DNA from: Pedobacter indicus
GTDB taxonomy: Bacteria; Bacteroidota; Bacteroidia; Sphingobacteriales; Sphingobacteriaceae
Direction: 5' to 3'
Length of the DNA: 64,000 nucleotides
Assembly: GCF_003449035.1 (NCBI RefSeq)
Contig: NZ_QRGB01000001.1
Span: 124,001-188,000 of the forward strand
Translations under genes and position numbers: made by a program
Shown here: in pieces, positions 19,051-29,395 of the stretch
Numbering within the stretch: position 1 is the stretch's first letter
Layout of the letters: every line of letters begins with the position of its first letter
Notes under the pieces: generated by a model
Database searches by the model: none
The model's input: the letters and a program-made list of their open reading frames with translations, nothing else
Told to the model about the DNA's origin: nothing

Positions 19051-19114
19051 CTCCCTATTTTTGACGATTTGTACGGGTACAATAGGGAATCAATAGGCAA
19101 TAAATTGATAATTA
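19051..19114 (-). repeat. Intergenic 64-nt repeat, copy A (11-nt periodic)
   Basis: Read on the minus strand, this block aligns without gaps to 57984-58047 on the plus strand, 49 of 64 positions identical by hand count. Shared cores are TAATT-x-TCAATT, ATTGATTCCC, CCCGT and CAAAAATAGGGA. It lies between the pruA terminator and the 3' end of the carbonic anhydrase gene, in non-coding DNA. Function unknown. Confidence 0.6.
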
Positions 19115-19186
19115 CCCTAAACAAGTTCATTCCCGTTTTTTTAAAAAACCATCAAAATAAAAACTGGATGCTCCCGCTATCGGGCA

Positions 19187-19855
19187 TCATTTATTAAGCT
19201 GGTAGTATTCTCCGAGGTTCTGATCTACATTGGTAGCAGTAACGTTTAAGTCAATTAGCTTACCGGTTTCCAACTGAATGATCATTCCGTGAATAGCTAA
19301 ATCGTCCCTTTCTTTCCAGGCGTTTTGGACGATGGTTGTTTTGCAGAGGTTAGAAACCTGTTCAATGACGTTCAATTCTACAAAACGATCCTCGCGCTTT
19401 TGTAAATCAGTGATAGCGTTAAGCTCATCGGCGTAGATACGATATACATCTTTTAGATGGCGGAGCCAGTTATCCAGAAGACCGTACTGTTGCTGCCCCA
19501 TAGCAGCAGTGATGCCTCCACAGGCATAATGGCCGGCAACAATGATGTGTTTTACTTTGAGGATATTAACGGCAAAATCAAGCACGCTCAGCATATTCAT
19601 ATCTGAATGAACGCATAAATTGGCGACGTTCCGGTGAACAAAGACATCGCCCGGTCGGGTACCAGTGATCTGATTGGCTGGGACGCGGCTATCGGAACAA
19701 CCTATCCATAATAAATCAGGATGTTGCCCCTTCGAGAGTTCTTGGAAAAGACCTGTTTCATCTTCTTGTACTTCTCTGGCCCAGGCTTCATTTCCAGCTA
19801 TAATTTTCTTAAAACTTTCCGATAACCTTTCGTTGTCAAATTTCTTATCGCACAT
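19187..19855 (-). CDS. can: Beta-class carbonic anhydrase
   Basis: Zinc enzyme interconverting CO2 and bicarbonate, supplying bicarbonate to carboxylases such as carbamoyl-phosphate synthase and the biotin-dependent carboxylases. The 222-residue protein shows all ligands and the catalytic dyad: C53, D55 and R57 in GCSDSRVPA, and H109 and C112 in AGHYACGG. No signal peptide, so it is cytoplasmic. It is monocistronic and divergent from the acyl-CoA carboxylase gene 196 nt away. The clade (Can/CynT) cannot be separated by eye with certainty. Confidence 0.94.
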   Translation of the reverse strand: MCDKKFDNERLSESFKKIIAGNEAWAREVQEDETGLFQELSKGQHPDLLWIGCSDSRVPANQITGTRPGDVFVHRNVANLCVHSDMNMLSVLDFAVNILKVKHIIVAGHYACGGITAAMGQQQYGLLDNWLRHLKDVYRIYADELNAITDLQKREDRFVELNVIEQVSNLCKTTIVQNAWKERDDLAIHGMIIQLETGKLIDLNVTATNVDQNLGEYYQLNK

Positions 19856-20051
19856 GATAATGTTTGTTAGATTAAAAATAAAATAGCCGCAGCGTGCAAT
19901 ATTACGAAATTATCGAGCTCAATATTTAGAAAAAGTTAATTTAACTTCATTTTTATTATCACTGAGCGAATTACGAAAAGGAGAAAGGAACATTTTTATT
20001 ACCTTTATTGAGGGATTATAGCTAAATTACTCCTAACCAAACCACTTAAAA

Positions 20052-21593
20052 TTGAAAGATAAAATTCAACTCCTGAAAGATAAAAAAGCACAAGCACTGA
20101 TGGGTGGTGGAAGCGCCCGTATTGAGAGTCAACATAAAAAAGGGAAGCTTACCGCGCGTGAACGTTTGCAGCTATTGCTTGATGAGGGTTCTTTTCAGGA
20201 AATTGGCATGTTCGTTACGCACCGAAGTACGGATTTCGGGCTGGAGAACGAAAAATATTCTGGAGATGGTGTGGTGACAGGCTATGGAACGATCGATGGA
20301 AGGATGGTGTATGTCTTTTCTCAAGATTTTACCGTTTTTGGTGGTTCCCTTTCGGAGACCTATGCGGAAAAGATCTGTAAGATAATGGATCTGGCACTCC
20401 AAAATGGAGCACCGATCATCGGACTAAACGACTCGGGGGGCGCACGCATTCAGGAAGGGGTTGTCTCTTTAGGTGGCTACGCGGATATTTTCTATAGAAA
20501 TACATTGGCTTCAGGTGTTGTTCCGCAGATTTCTGCTATTATGGGGCCGAGCGCAGGCGGGGCAGTCTATTCGCCCGCGATTACTGATTTTACCCTGATG
20601 GTCAAAAATACTTCTTACATGTTCGTTACGGGGCCGAACGTTGTAAAGACTGTAACTCATGAATCGGTAACCGCAGAAGAGTTGGGAGGAGCAGAAACGC
20701 ATGCTTCTAAGTCGGGAGTAACGCATTTTGCTTGCAATAGTGAGGTGGAAGCTATCGAACGAATCAAACAACTGTTAAGCTATATGCCGCAGAATTGTGA
20801 AGATACGGCACCTCATTTAGATTATCAGATAAAGAACGAGTACCGAGAGAGGCTGAACTCTTTAATCCCTGAAAATGCATCCCAACCTTATGATATGCGA
20901 TTGGTGATCGCGGAATTAACGGATGCGGAATCATTTTTGGAAGTACATGAAGATTTCGCCGAAAATATTGTTGTTGGTTTTGCACGACTGGCAGGTAGAA
21001 GCATCGGAATTGTCGCCAACCAACCAGCGTCTTTGGCTGGTGTTCTTGATATTGATGCCTCAGTAAAAGGAGCACGCTTTGTCCGGTTTTGCGATGCCTT
21101 CAATATCCCCTTACTGGTATTGGAAGATGTGCCCGGTTTTTTGCCTGGAACGGATCAAGAGTGGAATGGTATCATCACGCATGGTGCGAAGCTTTTATTC
21201 GCGTTTAGTGAGGCGACTGTGCCTAGAATTACTGTGATTACGAGGAAAGCCTACGGAGGGGCTTATTGCGTCATGAATAGCAAACATATTGGCGCCGATG
21301 TAAACTATGCCTGGCCTTCGGCGGAAATTGCTGTGATGGGCGCAAAGGGTGCTGCAGAAATTATCTTTAAAAGGCAAATATCATCGGCAGAGGATCCGGA
21401 GAAAAGATGGTTAGAGAAGGAGAAAGAATATTCTGATAAGTTTGCGAATCCTTACCGGGCGGCTGAAAGAGGTTTTATTGATGAGGTAATCGAACCGGCT
21501 GAGACTCGTGAAAAGCTTATATTTGCTTTCAGAATGCTTGAAAATAAAGCGGTGAAATTACCAAAGAAGAAACACGGGAATATTCCCTTATAA
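20052..21593 (+). CDS. Acyl-CoA carboxylase carboxyltransferase (beta) subunit, propionyl/methylmalonyl-CoA type
   Basis: Transfers the carboxyl group from biotin to an acyl-CoA, most likely propionyl-CoA (or runs in the decarboxylating direction in a methylmalonyl-CoA complex). The 513-residue protein has the two crotonase-like halves: N-terminal [26 protein letters not shown] and [18 protein letters not shown]-terminal [12 protein letters not shown] and [15 protein letters not shown] with [14 protein letters not shown]. The start is a TTG; no ATG or GTG gives the expected N-terminus [14 protein letters not shown]. The biotin carboxylase and carrier subunits are not adjacent. Confidence 0.92.
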   Translation: MKDKIQLLKDKKAQALMGGGSARIESQHKKGKLTARERLQLLLDEGSFQEIGMFVTHRSTDFGLENEKYSGDGVVTGYGTIDGRMVYVFSQDFTVFGGSLSETYAEKICKIMDLALQNGAPIIGLNDSGGARIQEGVVSLGGYADIFYRNTLASGVVPQISAIMGPSAGGAVYSPAITDFTLMVKNTSYMFVTGPNVVKTVTHESVTAEELGGAETHASKSGVTHFACNSEVEAIERIKQLLSYMPQNCEDTAPHLDYQIKNEYRERLNSLIPENASQPYDMRLVIAELTDAESFLEVHEDFAENIVVGFARLAGRSIGIVANQPASLAGVLDIDASVKGARFVRFCDAFNIPLLVLEDVPGFLPGTDQEWNGIITHGAKLLFAFSEATVPRITVITRKAYGGAYCVMNSKHIGADVNYAWPSAEIAVMGAKGAAEIIFKRQISSAEDPEKRWLEKEKEYSDKFANPYRAAERGFIDEVIEPAETREKLIFAFRMLENKAVKLPKKKHGNIPL

Positions 21594-21608
21594 TTTTAAT
21601 TGTATAAA

Positions 21609-22718
21609 ATGAGTAAAAAGAAAGAACAGACGAAGAAAATAGTGAATGAAAAATCATTAAGCTTTTTAGAAAATTATTTAAATAATCCGTCTCCAACGGG
21701 TTTCGAGTGGGATGGGCAGCGACTATGGCTGGATTATCTAAATGAATATGTTGATGACAGCTTTACTGACACGTATGGTTCAGCAGTGGGGGTGATTAAT
21801 CCGGAAGCGCCTTATAAGGTGGTATTGGAAGCACATGCTGATGAAATTTCTTGGTTTGTGAACTATATTAATAAAGATGGGTTAATTTATGTAATTCGGA
21901 ATGGGGGTTCGGATCATCAAATAGCACCTTCAAAACGGGTAAATATCCATACGGATCAGGGAATCCGAAAGGCGGTATTTGGCTGGCCGGCAATTCACAC
22001 ACGGAGTGGAAAAGAGAAAGAGGATAATCCGACGCAAAAGAATATTTTTCTGGATTGTGGTTGTACATCGAAAGAGGAAGTGGAGGCGCTGGGTATCCAC
22101 GTAGGATCTGTGATTACTTATGAGGATGAGTTTATGGTGCTGAATGACCGGTATTATGTTGGTCGTGCGCTGGATAACCGAATTGGTGGTGTTATGATCG
22201 CTGAAGTAGCTAGATTATTGAAGGAAAATAAGAAAACACTACCGTTTGGCTTATATATTGTTAACTCAGTGCAAGAGGAAATTGGGTTGAAAGGTGCGGA
22301 AATGATTGCTGAACGGATTCAGCCGGATGTAGCTATTGTGACAGATGTGACGCATGATACACAAACACCGATGATCGAGAAAAATGTGCAGGGAGACCTG
22401 TCTTGTGGGAAGGGGCCTGTTGTCTCATACGCGCCCGCGGTACAGATTAACCTGAACCGGTTGATCGTGGAAACAGCTCAGAAGAAAAATATTCCGTTTC
22501 AGCGCCAAGCTTCGTCCAGAACAACTGGAACGGACACCGATGCTTTTGCTTACTCAAATCAGGGTGTTGCTTCTGCATTAATTTCCTTGCCTTTGCGTTA
22601 TATGCATACGACGGTGGAAATGGCACATATCGAAGATGTGGATAACGCCATCCGATTGCTCTATGAAACTGTTCTTGCACTGGAAGCAGATAAAGATTAT
22701 CGGTCTTTTGCAAAATAG
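21609..22718 (+). CDS. M42 family metallopeptidase (glutamyl-aminopeptidase/endoglucanase-like)
   Basis: A cobalt- or zinc-dependent aminopeptidase of the dodecameric tetrahedral (TET) group. The 369-residue protein has all five expected metal ligands in context: H76 (VLEAHADEISWF), the bridging Asp in GRALDNRIGG, the catalytic Glu pair in SVQEEIGLKGA, Asp in VTDVTHDT and the C-terminal His in MHTTVEM. I start it at the ATG at 21609 rather than an in-frame TTG three codons upstream. It follows the carboxylase gene by 15 nt and may be cotranscribed. No signal peptide; cytoplasmic. Confidence 0.92.
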   Translation: MSKKKEQTKKIVNEKSLSFLENYLNNPSPTGFEWDGQRLWLDYLNEYVDDSFTDTYGSAVGVINPEAPYKVVLEAHADEISWFVNYINKDGLIYVIRNGGSDHQIAPSKRVNIHTDQGIRKAVFGWPAIHTRSGKEKEDNPTQKNIFLDCGCTSKEEVEALGIHVGSVITYEDEFMVLNDRYYVGRALDNRIGGVMIAEVARLLKENKKTLPFGLYIVNSVQEEIGLKGAEMIAERIQPDVAIVTDVTHDTQTPMIEKNVQGDLSCGKGPVVSYAPAVQINLNRLIVETAQKKNIPFQRQASSRTTGTDTDAFAYSNQGVASALISLPLRYMHTTVEMAHIEDVDNAIRLLYETVLALEADKDYRSFAK

Positions 22719-22758
22719 TATCACCGCAGATGTTGTAACTCATGAAATGATGTAGCTC

Positions 22759-24288
22759 ATGGAAAACAAAACTCAATTTATAGAAAAGATCAAAGAATCT
22801 TATAACCCAAAAGGTGAGTTCATCTATTTGGGTTCGGGTATTCTGGATGAGCAGATCATTGCACCGGCGCAGGTCAATCTGGCACTGAAAATGATGAACA
22901 GGCATGGCTTGATTGCGGGAGCAACAGGTACTGGGAAAACGCGCACGTTGCAGCTGATCGCAGAGCAGCTGTCAGATGCAGGTGTACCTGTTTTTATGCT
23001 TGATGTAAAAGGGGATCTGTCGGGTCTGGCTGAAGCCGGAGAAAGCAACCCGGCTTTAGTTGAGCGTGGGGAAATCCTTGAACGACCTTTTGTTCCCCAA
23101 GGTTTTCCGGTCGAATTATTTTCATTGACTGGTAAAAAGGGGATTCCGCTTCGAATAAAAATAAGCGATTTTGGCCCGGTCATGCTAGCACGGGTCCTGG
23201 CCCTGAGTGAGACGCAAACTGGTGTATTGACTGCTATTTTTAAATATGCAGACGATCACCAAATCGGCCTGATTAATTTTGATGATTTAAAGGCTTTATT
23301 AAACTTTCTGTCACAAGGTCCTGGAGCAAAGGAGATCGAAAATGACTACGGCAAAATCAGTAGCAGCACATCGGGAACGATATTGAGAAAGATCGTTTCT
23401 ATTGAACAACAGGGGCTTTCCGAAATCTTTGGCGAACCAGCTTTTGAAATCAATGATCTTTTCCAGAAGATTGACGGAAAGGGTGTCATCAGTCTACTGA
23501 ACATTTCTGATGTGCAGAACCAACCTATTCTTTTTTCTACGTTCTTGTTGAGTTTGCTTAATCAGCTCTTTAAAAATTTACCGGAGGTAGGCGACCCTGA
23601 TAAGCCAAAGCTGATTTTCTTTTTTGACGAAGCACATCTCCTTTTTAAAGATGCATCAAAAGTGTTCTTGTCTCGGGTAGACCAAATTATCAGACTTATC
23701 AGATCAAAGGGAGTGGGGGTCTTCTTCTGCACACAAGCGCCTACAGATGTTCCTGAAAGTGTTTTGGGTCAGCTAGGAAACAGGGTTCAGCATGCGCTAC
23801 GGGCATTTACTCCAAACGACGCGGAAAACTTAAGGAAAACGGTCAAAACTTATCCTAAATCTGACTTTTATGAGATCGATCAGGTGTTAACGAAGTTGGG
23901 AACGGGTCAGGCTCTAATTACCGTACTGAATGACAAAGGAATACCAACCGAAGTTGTTGCTACACACCTTATTCCACCAAGGGCGGTTATGGGTCCGCTA
24001 GGCACTACCGCCTGTGAGAAAATCATTTCATCTTCTGATCTATATCCAAAATATCGCACTGCAATTGACAGTTACAGTGCCGCGGAGGTAATCGAAGAAA
24101 GAAGAAAAGAACTGGAAAATGAAGCAGCCAGTGCTGAGGTTAAGAATTCAAGTAAAAAGCGCAGCAGCAACCGACAAACACCAGCAGAAGCTGCAAAAAA
24201 AACATTGATACGGACCTTGGCTGCTGGAGCAGGAAAAATCATATTAACGGGTCTGATGAGCTTTTTGAAAGGCAGGAAGAAACGATAA
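22759..24288 (+). CDS. HerA-like helicase/ATPase (DUF853 family)
   Basis: A 509-residue P-loop ATPase of the HerA/FtsK superfamily. Walker A is GATGTGKTRTL with K60, Walker B is LIFFFDEAHLLF with D290 and E291, and the arginine-rich sensor region (QLGNRVQHALRAFTPNDAENLRKT) follows. The C-terminus has a Lys/Ser-rich stretch (about 455-480) and a small Ala/Gly-rich amphipathic segment. In this family the protein is usually a stand-alone cytoplasmic ATPase annotated DUF853; a role in DNA processing or chromosome handling is inferred from HerA, not shown. It sits 40 nt after the peptidase gene. Confidence 0.88.
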   Translation: MENKTQFIEKIKESYNPKGEFIYLGSGILDEQIIAPAQVNLALKMMNRHGLIAGATGTGKTRTLQLIAEQLSDAGVPVFMLDVKGDLSGLAEAGESNPALVERGEILERPFVPQGFPVELFSLTGKKGIPLRIKISDFGPVMLARVLALSETQTGVLTAIFKYADDHQIGLINFDDLKALLNFLSQGPGAKEIENDYGKISSSTSGTILRKIVSIEQQGLSEIFGEPAFEINDLFQKIDGKGVISLLNISDVQNQPILFSTFLLSLLNQLFKNLPEVGDPDKPKLIFFFDEAHLLFKDASKVFLSRVDQIIRLIRSKGVGVFFCTQAPTDVPESVLGQLGNRVQHALRAFTPNDAENLRKTVKTYPKSDFYEIDQVLTKLGTGQALITVLNDKGIPTEVVATHLIPPRAVMGPLGTTACEKIISSSDLYPKYRTAIDSYSAAEVIEERRKELENEAASAEVKNSSKKRSSNRQTPAEAAKKTLIRTLAAGAGKIILTGLMSFLKGRKKR

Positions 24289-24320
24289 ACTAAACACACG
24301 AAATCAATAATTATTTTAAA

Positions 24321-25235
24321 ATGAAAAAACCAACTCTTTTAATCTTGGCCGCCGGAATGGCAAGTCGTTATGGTAGTATGAAACAAATAGACGCGTTTGG
24401 GCCCAATGGGGAAACAATCATTGACTACTCTATTTACGATGCCATACGTGCAGGATTCGGCAAAGTAACATTTATTATAAAAAAAGAATTTGAAGATAAC
24501 TTCAAATCTATTTACGACCCAAAGCTGAAAGGAAAAATCGAGACTGAATATGTTTTTCAGGATTTTGATCTTACAAAATATGGCATAGACCGCGAGGTAG
24601 AACGTGCAAAACCATGGGGAACTGCACATGCTGTTTTATCTGCTAAAGACACGATCAACGAACCGTTTTGCGTTATCAATGCAGACGATTTTTACGGCTA
24701 TGACTCGTTCAAAAAAATGGCAGACTTCTTAATCAATGAAGCGACAGATAGCAAATTTGCTTTAATGGGATTCCAAATTGACAAAACATTATCTGAGCAT
24801 GGGTCGGTGTCGAGAGGGGTCTGCAAAGTGGACGAAAACGGTAACATGACTGAGATTATCGAACGTACAAAGGTATATTTTAAGGAAATAGATGGTGAGA
24901 GAAAGATCGTATTCGAAGAAGATGGGGAAGAAACGATTCTACCGTCTGACGCTCGGGTGTCCATGAATTTTTGGGGATTCACTCCTGCCGTATTTGACAT
25001 ATCTATTGAGCTATTCAAAGATTTTGTTGAGAATAACCACACCAATCCGAAATCAGAATTCTTTATTCCATTGGTTGCTGATCACTTAATACAAAACGGT
25101 AGGGCAACATTCAAAATTATACCAACTGCAGAGAAATGGTTCGGTGTGACTTATAAAGAGGATAAACCGATAGTTCAGAAAAACATATCGGAGTTGATCA
25201 AAAATGGTACATATCCTGATCGATTGTGGTCATAA
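24321..25235 (+). CDS. Nucleotidyltransferase family protein (NDP-sugar pyrophosphorylase-like)
   Basis: A 304-residue GT-A fold nucleotidyltransferase. The N-terminal signature LILAAGMASRYGSMKQID binds the nucleotide; PWGTAHAVLSAKD and the metal-binding VINADDFYGYD block complete the active site. Such proteins couple NTP and a sugar-1-phosphate; the actual sugar cannot be read from the sequence. The acceptor part (about 130-300) has no recognisable specificity motif. It is preceded by 32 nt after the HerA-like gene and followed by a strong bidirectional terminator, so it probably ends the transcript. Confidence 0.87.
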   Translation: MKKPTLLILAAGMASRYGSMKQIDAFGPNGETIIDYSIYDAIRAGFGKVTFIIKKEFEDNFKSIYDPKLKGKIETEYVFQDFDLTKYGIDREVERAKPWGTAHAVLSAKDTINEPFCVINADDFYGYDSFKKMADFLINEATDSKFALMGFQIDKTLSEHGSVSRGVCKVDENGNMTEIIERTKVYFKEIDGERKIVFEEDGEETILPSDARVSMNFWGFTPAVFDISIELFKDFVENNHTNPKSEFFIPLVADHLIQNGRATFKIIPTAEKWFGVTYKEDKPIVQKNISELIKNGTYPDRLWS

Positions 25236-25274
25236 ATTATTTCAAAAAGCGGTCTGTGGAAAAAATAGTATCCG

Positions 25275-25323
25275 CAATAAAAAAAGCTCCGAAAGTTGAT
25301 AACTTTCGGAGCTTTTTTTATTG
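25275..25323. terminator. Bidirectional terminator between the nucleotidyltransferase gene and dnaK
   Basis: A perfect 23-bp stem with a 3-nt GAT loop: the inner part GCTCCGAAAGTT pairs with AACTTTCGGAGC and both outer flanks are A/T runs. It separates two convergent genes and should stop transcription from both sides. Confidence 0.95.
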
Positions 25324-25353
25324 TTTGACTAATCTCTACTTTAATCAGTAGGA

Positions 25354-27270
25354 CTATTTTTTATCGTCTTCATCTTTTACTTCTTCAAAATCCACGTCAG
25401 TGACATCATCTGCTGACTGTTGATCACCGGCTGCCGAAGCTTGTCCTTCTGCAGCATCTGGTCCCTGTCCTTGGTTGTACATATCACCAGCAGCTGCGTT
25501 CCATGCGTTTTGCAAAGTCTCTTGAGCTGACTCCATAGCTGCAAAATCACGCGCTGAATGTGCCTCTTTCAGTTTGGTAAGACCCTCTTCGATCGTAGCT
25601 TTTTTATCATCTGGAATTTTTTCGCCATACTCTTTCAACTGCTTCTCAGTAGAGAAAATAAGCGCATCAGCTGCATTCACCTTATCGGCTTCTTCCTTTG
25701 CTTTACGGTCTTGATCTGCATTGGCCTCCGCTTCTTCCTTCATCTTCTTAATTTCTTCATCACTTAATCCTGAAGATGCTTCGATTCGGATCTTCTGCTC
25801 TTTGCCAGTGGCTTTATCTTTAGCAGAAACATTCAATATACCATTCGCATCGATATCAAACGTTACTTCAATTTGTGGTACGCCACGCGGAGCAGGCGGT
25901 ATCCCGTCTAAATGGAAACGTCCGATGGTGCGGTTTTGGCTGGCCATTGGTCGCTCTCCCTGCAAAATATGAATCTCTACCGATGGTTGATTATCTGATG
26001 CAGTTGAGAAGGTCTCCGACTTCTTACTTGGAATAGTGGTATTAGCTTCAATTAACTTGGTCATTACCCCACCCATTGTTTCAATACCTAATGAAAGTGG
26101 CGTCACATCGAGTAATAACACATCCTTCACTTCCCCCGTCAAAACTCCTCCTTGAATCGCGGCACCGAGAGCAACAACCTCATCCGGATTTACTCCCTTA
26201 GAAGGCTCTTTCCCAAAAAAGTCTTTAACCGCTTCTTGAATCGCAGGGATACGGGTCGATCCTCCAACTAAAATAATCTCATCGATTTCTGATTTATCCA
26301 AACCTGCATTCTTTAAAGCCGAACGGCACGGATCAATTGTACGCTTGATTAAACTGTCCGCTAATTGTTCAAACTTCGCACGGGTCAAGCTTCTGACTAA
26401 ATGTTTTGGCCCGGTCTGGTCAGCGGTAATATACGGCAAATTGATTTCTGTAGTAGACGTACTAGAAAGCTCCACTTTAGCTTTCTCAGCGGCTTCTTTT
26501 AGACGTTGAAGAGCCATTGCATCCTTTGACAAGTCAAATCCACTATTTTCACTTTTGAATTCCTGAACTAACCAATCGATTATCACCTGGTCAAAATCGT
26601 CACCACCTAAATGCACATCTCCATCCGTTGATTTCACCTCGAAGACTCCATCACCTAGCTCAAGAATTGAAACGTCGTGTGTACCACCCCCACAATCAAA
26701 AACAGCAATTTTCATATCGCGATCCGCCTTATCTAACCCATAGGCTAATGCTGCAGCGGTCGGCTCATTAATAATTCTTTTAACTGTCAACCCAGCTATC
26801 TCGCCTGCCTCTTTAGTGGCCTGTCGTTGCGAATCATTAAAATAAGCAGGCACAGTAATTACGGCCTCTGACACCTCTTGACCTAAGAAATCTTCTGCGG
26901 TTTTTTTCATTTTCTGCAAAATCATCGCAGAAATTTCTTGCGGAGTATATTTTCTATCGTCTATTACTACTCGTGGTGTGTTGTTATCTCCTTTTACTAC
27001 TTCATATGGTACACGTGAGGCCTCTTGGGAAACCTCCTCAAATGTTTCACCTATGAACCTTTTTATTGAAGATATAGTCTTTGTCGGATTTGTTATAGCT
27101 TGACGTTTAGCTGGATCCCCAACCTTTCTTTCTCCATTTTCAACAAATGCCACAATAGAAGGCGTAGTACGTTTTCCCTCGTTGTTAGAGATTACAACTG
27201 GTTCATTACCCTCCATTACAGCGACACAGGAATTAGTCGTTCCTAAGTCGATTCCAATAATTTTTGACAT
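25354..27270 (-). CDS. dnaK: Chaperone protein DnaK (Hsp70)
   Basis: ATP-driven chaperone that works with DnaJ and GrpE on nascent and stress-denatured proteins. The 638-residue protein has the actin-fold ATPase ([17 protein letters not shown] at the start, [13 protein letters not shown] near 197, [13 protein letters not shown] near 335), the linker [13 protein letters not shown], the beta-sandwich substrate domain and the acidic C-terminal tail ending [17 protein letters not shown], close to the EEVD-like tails of bacterial DnaK. In many DnaKs the phosphate loop reads DLGGGT; here D-C-GGGT, a minor variation known in Bacteroidota. dnaJ and grpE are not adjacent. Confidence 0.98.
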   Translation of the reverse strand: MSKIIGIDLGTTNSCVAVMEGNEPVVISNNEGKRTTPSIVAFVENGERKVGDPAKRQAITNPTKTISSIKRFIGETFEEVSQEASRVPYEVVKGDNNTPRVVIDDRKYTPQEISAMILQKMKKTAEDFLGQEVSEAVITVPAYFNDSQRQATKEAGEIAGLTVKRIINEPTAAALAYGLDKADRDMKIAVFDCGGGTHDVSILELGDGVFEVKSTDGDVHLGGDDFDQVIIDWLVQEFKSENSGFDLSKDAMALQRLKEAAEKAKVELSSTSTTEINLPYITADQTGPKHLVRSLTRAKFEQLADSLIKRTIDPCRSALKNAGLDKSEIDEIILVGGSTRIPAIQEAVKDFFGKEPSKGVNPDEVVALGAAIQGGVLTGEVKDVLLLDVTPLSLGIETMGGVMTKLIEANTTIPSKKSETFSTASDNQPSVEIHILQGERPMASQNRTIGRFHLDGIPPAPRGVPQIEVTFDIDANGILNVSAKDKATGKEQKIRIEASSGLSDEEIKKMKEEAEANADQDRKAKEEADKVNAADALIFSTEKQLKEYGEKIPDDKKATIEEGLTKLKEAHSARDFAAMESAQETLQNAWNAAAGDMYNQGQGPDAAEGQASAAGDQQSADDVTDVDFEEVKDEDDKK

Positions 27271-27365
27271 ATTTTTAATTTTTTGAGTTTAATTAGATAT
27301 TACTTGTTATGACTCATCAAACCTTATACCAAGGAAACTATCCAATTAATTTTAGGTATCGGAAG

Positions 27366-27378
27366 TGACAAAATGACA
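27366..27378. promoter_or_regulatory. Direct TGACA repeats upstream of dnaK, possible stress operator
   Basis: TGACA-AAA-TGACA (read on the other strand TGTCA-TTT-TGTCA) lies 96 nt upstream of the dnaK start. No CIRCE-type inverted repeat is present. A role in heat-shock control is a guess from position and symmetry. Confidence 0.25.
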
Positions 27379-27426
27379 CCCTGAAAATATTTAAATTATA
27401 CATTCGGTCTTACAATAACACGGAAC

Positions 27427-27466
27427 AAAAAAAGAGGCTGCCTACGTTAAGTAGTCCAGCCTCTTT
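27427..27466 (-). terminator. Terminator of the ribosomal superoperon, after rplQ
   Basis: On the minus strand AAAGAGGCTG pairs with CAGCCTCTTT around a 16-nt loop and runs into a seven-base T tract. It lies 21 nt beyond the rplQ stop and upstream of the dnaK promoter region. Confidence 0.9.
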
Positions 27467-27486
27467 ATAATATCATATGAAGTAAT

Positions 27487-28245
27487 TTAAGCCTCTTCCC
27501 GACCGCCTTTTAAATCGTCTTGAAGCTTCTCAAGCTCTTCAAACTTTCCTTCGCTAGCAAGTTTCGCCTGCTCTGGCCAAGTATCAGGAGTAGCAGTATT
27601 AAACTGATCTCCGGCTTCAGTTAAGATCTCTTTCAATTGTTCAGAAGTTTTACCTGACAGGTCTTTGAATGTAGAGACCCCAGCTTTTACAAAAACCTCG
27701 GCGATCTTCGGACCAACTCCCTCGATCTTAGTCAAATCATCAGATACACTTTCAGTCTCTGACTTAACTACTACTTCTTTGTCATCTCCCGACTTCTCAT
27801 TAGCAGTCGTACTCTTTTTTCTACCACTGCCACGACGTCTCGTCGACTTCCTCTCAGTCTTACCAGAATCTGTCGTATTGTAAACTTCGTTATAATCAAC
27901 CAACTCGATAATTGCCATTTCCGCATTATCGCCGATACGATTCGCTAGCTTAATGATCCGAGTATATCCACCGGGACGATTCGCAACCTTTTCAGAAATT
28001 TCACGAAAGAGAATGGTTACAGCTTCCTTATCTTTCAAATAAGAAAAAACTGTTCGGCGAGAATGAGTTGAGTCTGTTTTTGATTTCGTAATCAACGGTT
28101 CGACAAAAGTACGTAGAGCTTTTGCTTTCGCTAATGTAGTAGTAATTCGCTTATGCCTAACAAGCGATGTAGCCATATTAGATAGCATTGCTTTACGATG
28201 GCTGTCAGTACGACCTAAGTGATTAATTTTTTTTCCGTGTCTCAT
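27487..28245 (-). CDS. rplQ: 50S ribosomal protein L17 with C-terminal helix-hairpin-helix extension
   Basis: L17 lies near the polypeptide exit tunnel on the 50S subunit. Residues 1-120 are canonical L17 ([21 protein letters not shown] through [28 protein letters not shown]). The protein continues to 252 residues, about twice the E. coli length: a Ser/Lys/Arg-rich linker (about 127-165) and then a domain beginning [20 protein letters not shown], a helix-hairpin-helix motif of the DUF4332 type, and a helical tail. Similar tails occur on L17 and L21 of other Bacteroidota. It is the last gene of the superoperon. Confidence 0.95.
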   Translation of the reverse strand: MRHGKKINHLGRTDSHRKAMLSNMATSLVRHKRITTTLAKAKALRTFVEPLITKSKTDSTHSRRTVFSYLKDKEAVTILFREISEKVANRPGGYTRIIKLANRIGDNAEMAIIELVDYNEVYNTTDSGKTERKSTRRRGSGRKKSTTANEKSGDDKEVVVKSETESVSDDLTKIEGVGPKIAEVFVKAGVSTFKDLSGKTSEQLKEILTEAGDQFNTATPDTWPEQAKLASEGKFEELEKLQDDLKGGREEA

Positions 28246-28327
28246 TTGTTTAAGTTTTTGTGCATACCGTCTCCATTGTGGAGGGAATTATGCAACAGGT
28301 CTTCAATTTATTTAATCGTCGACCTTA

Positions 28328-29320
28328 TTATTCTTCATCTAATTTATACTTACTAAGATTCATCCCGAATGATAAACCTTTTGATTTCACAAGCTCTTGT
28401 ATCTCAGTCAATGATTTCTTACCAAAGTTTCGGAATTTTAACATATCGGCAACATCATAGGAAATCAACTCCGCTAATGTACGAATGTCTGCAGCTTTTA
28501 GACAATTTAAAGCACGCACAGACAAGTCAAGATCAACAAGCTCGGTTTTAAGGACCTTGCGCATATGCAAGATTTCTTCATCAACTTCTTTAGTTTCTTC
28601 TTTAGTTTGAGATTCCAAAAGAATATTTTCATCCGAGAACAGCATGAAATGATGAATTAATATTTTAGCTGCCTCTTTCAAAGCATCTTCCGGATGAATA
28701 GACCCGTCCGTCGAAATATCTAACAGAAGTTTCTCATAATCCGTTTTTTGCTCAACCCGAAAGTTCTCTATAGTATACTTTACATTTATAATTGGCGTGA
28801 AAATTGAATCGATAGCAATGACCCCCAAAGCCGAGTCTGCTACTTTGTTTTCCTCCGCACTGACATATCCTCTACCTTTGCTTACGGTGATTTCAATCTC
28901 TAACGGAATATTGCTATCTAAATTACAAATAACCAAATCTGGGTTAAGAACTGTGAAGTTAGAAGAAAATTTAGTGATCTCTCCTGCTTTAAACTGATCT
29001 TGGCCATTTATAACAATGAATATTTTCTCAGTATCACCAATTTCTCCTGTTTTCTTAAAACGTACTTGCTTCAAATTAAGAATAATCTCAGTAACATCTT
29101 CTACGACACCTTTTATAGTCGAGAATTCATGAGAAACGCCTGAAAATCGAGTAGAAGTAATTGCATAACCCTCTAGAGAAGAGAGTAAAATACGACGCAA
29201 AGCATTACCAATGGTGACACCAAAACCCGGTTCTAACGGACGAAATTCAAACTGACCATCAAAATCAGTCGCTTTTTGCATAATAACTTTGTCCGGTTTC
29301 TGAAATGCTAAAATTGCCAT
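28328..29320 (-). CDS. rpoA: DNA-directed RNA polymerase alpha subunit
   Basis: The 330-residue alpha subunit nucleates RNA polymerase assembly as a dimer and contacts upstream promoter DNA and activators. The N-terminal domain (about 1-235) has [30 protein letters not shown]; after a linker, the C-terminal domain (about 250-325) has the helix-hairpin-helix [19 protein letters not shown]...[17 protein letters not shown]. Located between rpsD (75 nt upstream) and rplQ (82 nt downstream), as in the alpha operon of most bacteria. Confidence 0.98.
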   Translation of the reverse strand: MAILAFQKPDKVIMQKATDFDGQFEFRPLEPGFGVTIGNALRRILLSSLEGYAITSTRFSGVSHEFSTIKGVVEDVTEIILNLKQVRFKKTGEIGDTEKIFIVINGQDQFKAGEITKFSSNFTVLNPDLVICNLDSNIPLEIEITVSKGRGYVSAEENKVADSALGVIAIDSIFTPIINVKYTIENFRVEQKTDYEKLLLDISTDGSIHPEDALKEAAKILIHHFMLFSDENILLESQTKEETKEVDEEILHMRKVLKTELVDLDLSVRALNCLKAADIRTLAELISYDVADMLKFRNFGKKSLTEIQELVKSKGLSFGMNLSKYKLDEE

Positions 29321-29395
29321 TTATCTCAATTTAATATTATTGAATTTATATATTAACCCAAAGATCACAAGTTTTCATTATGATCTTTAGTTACA

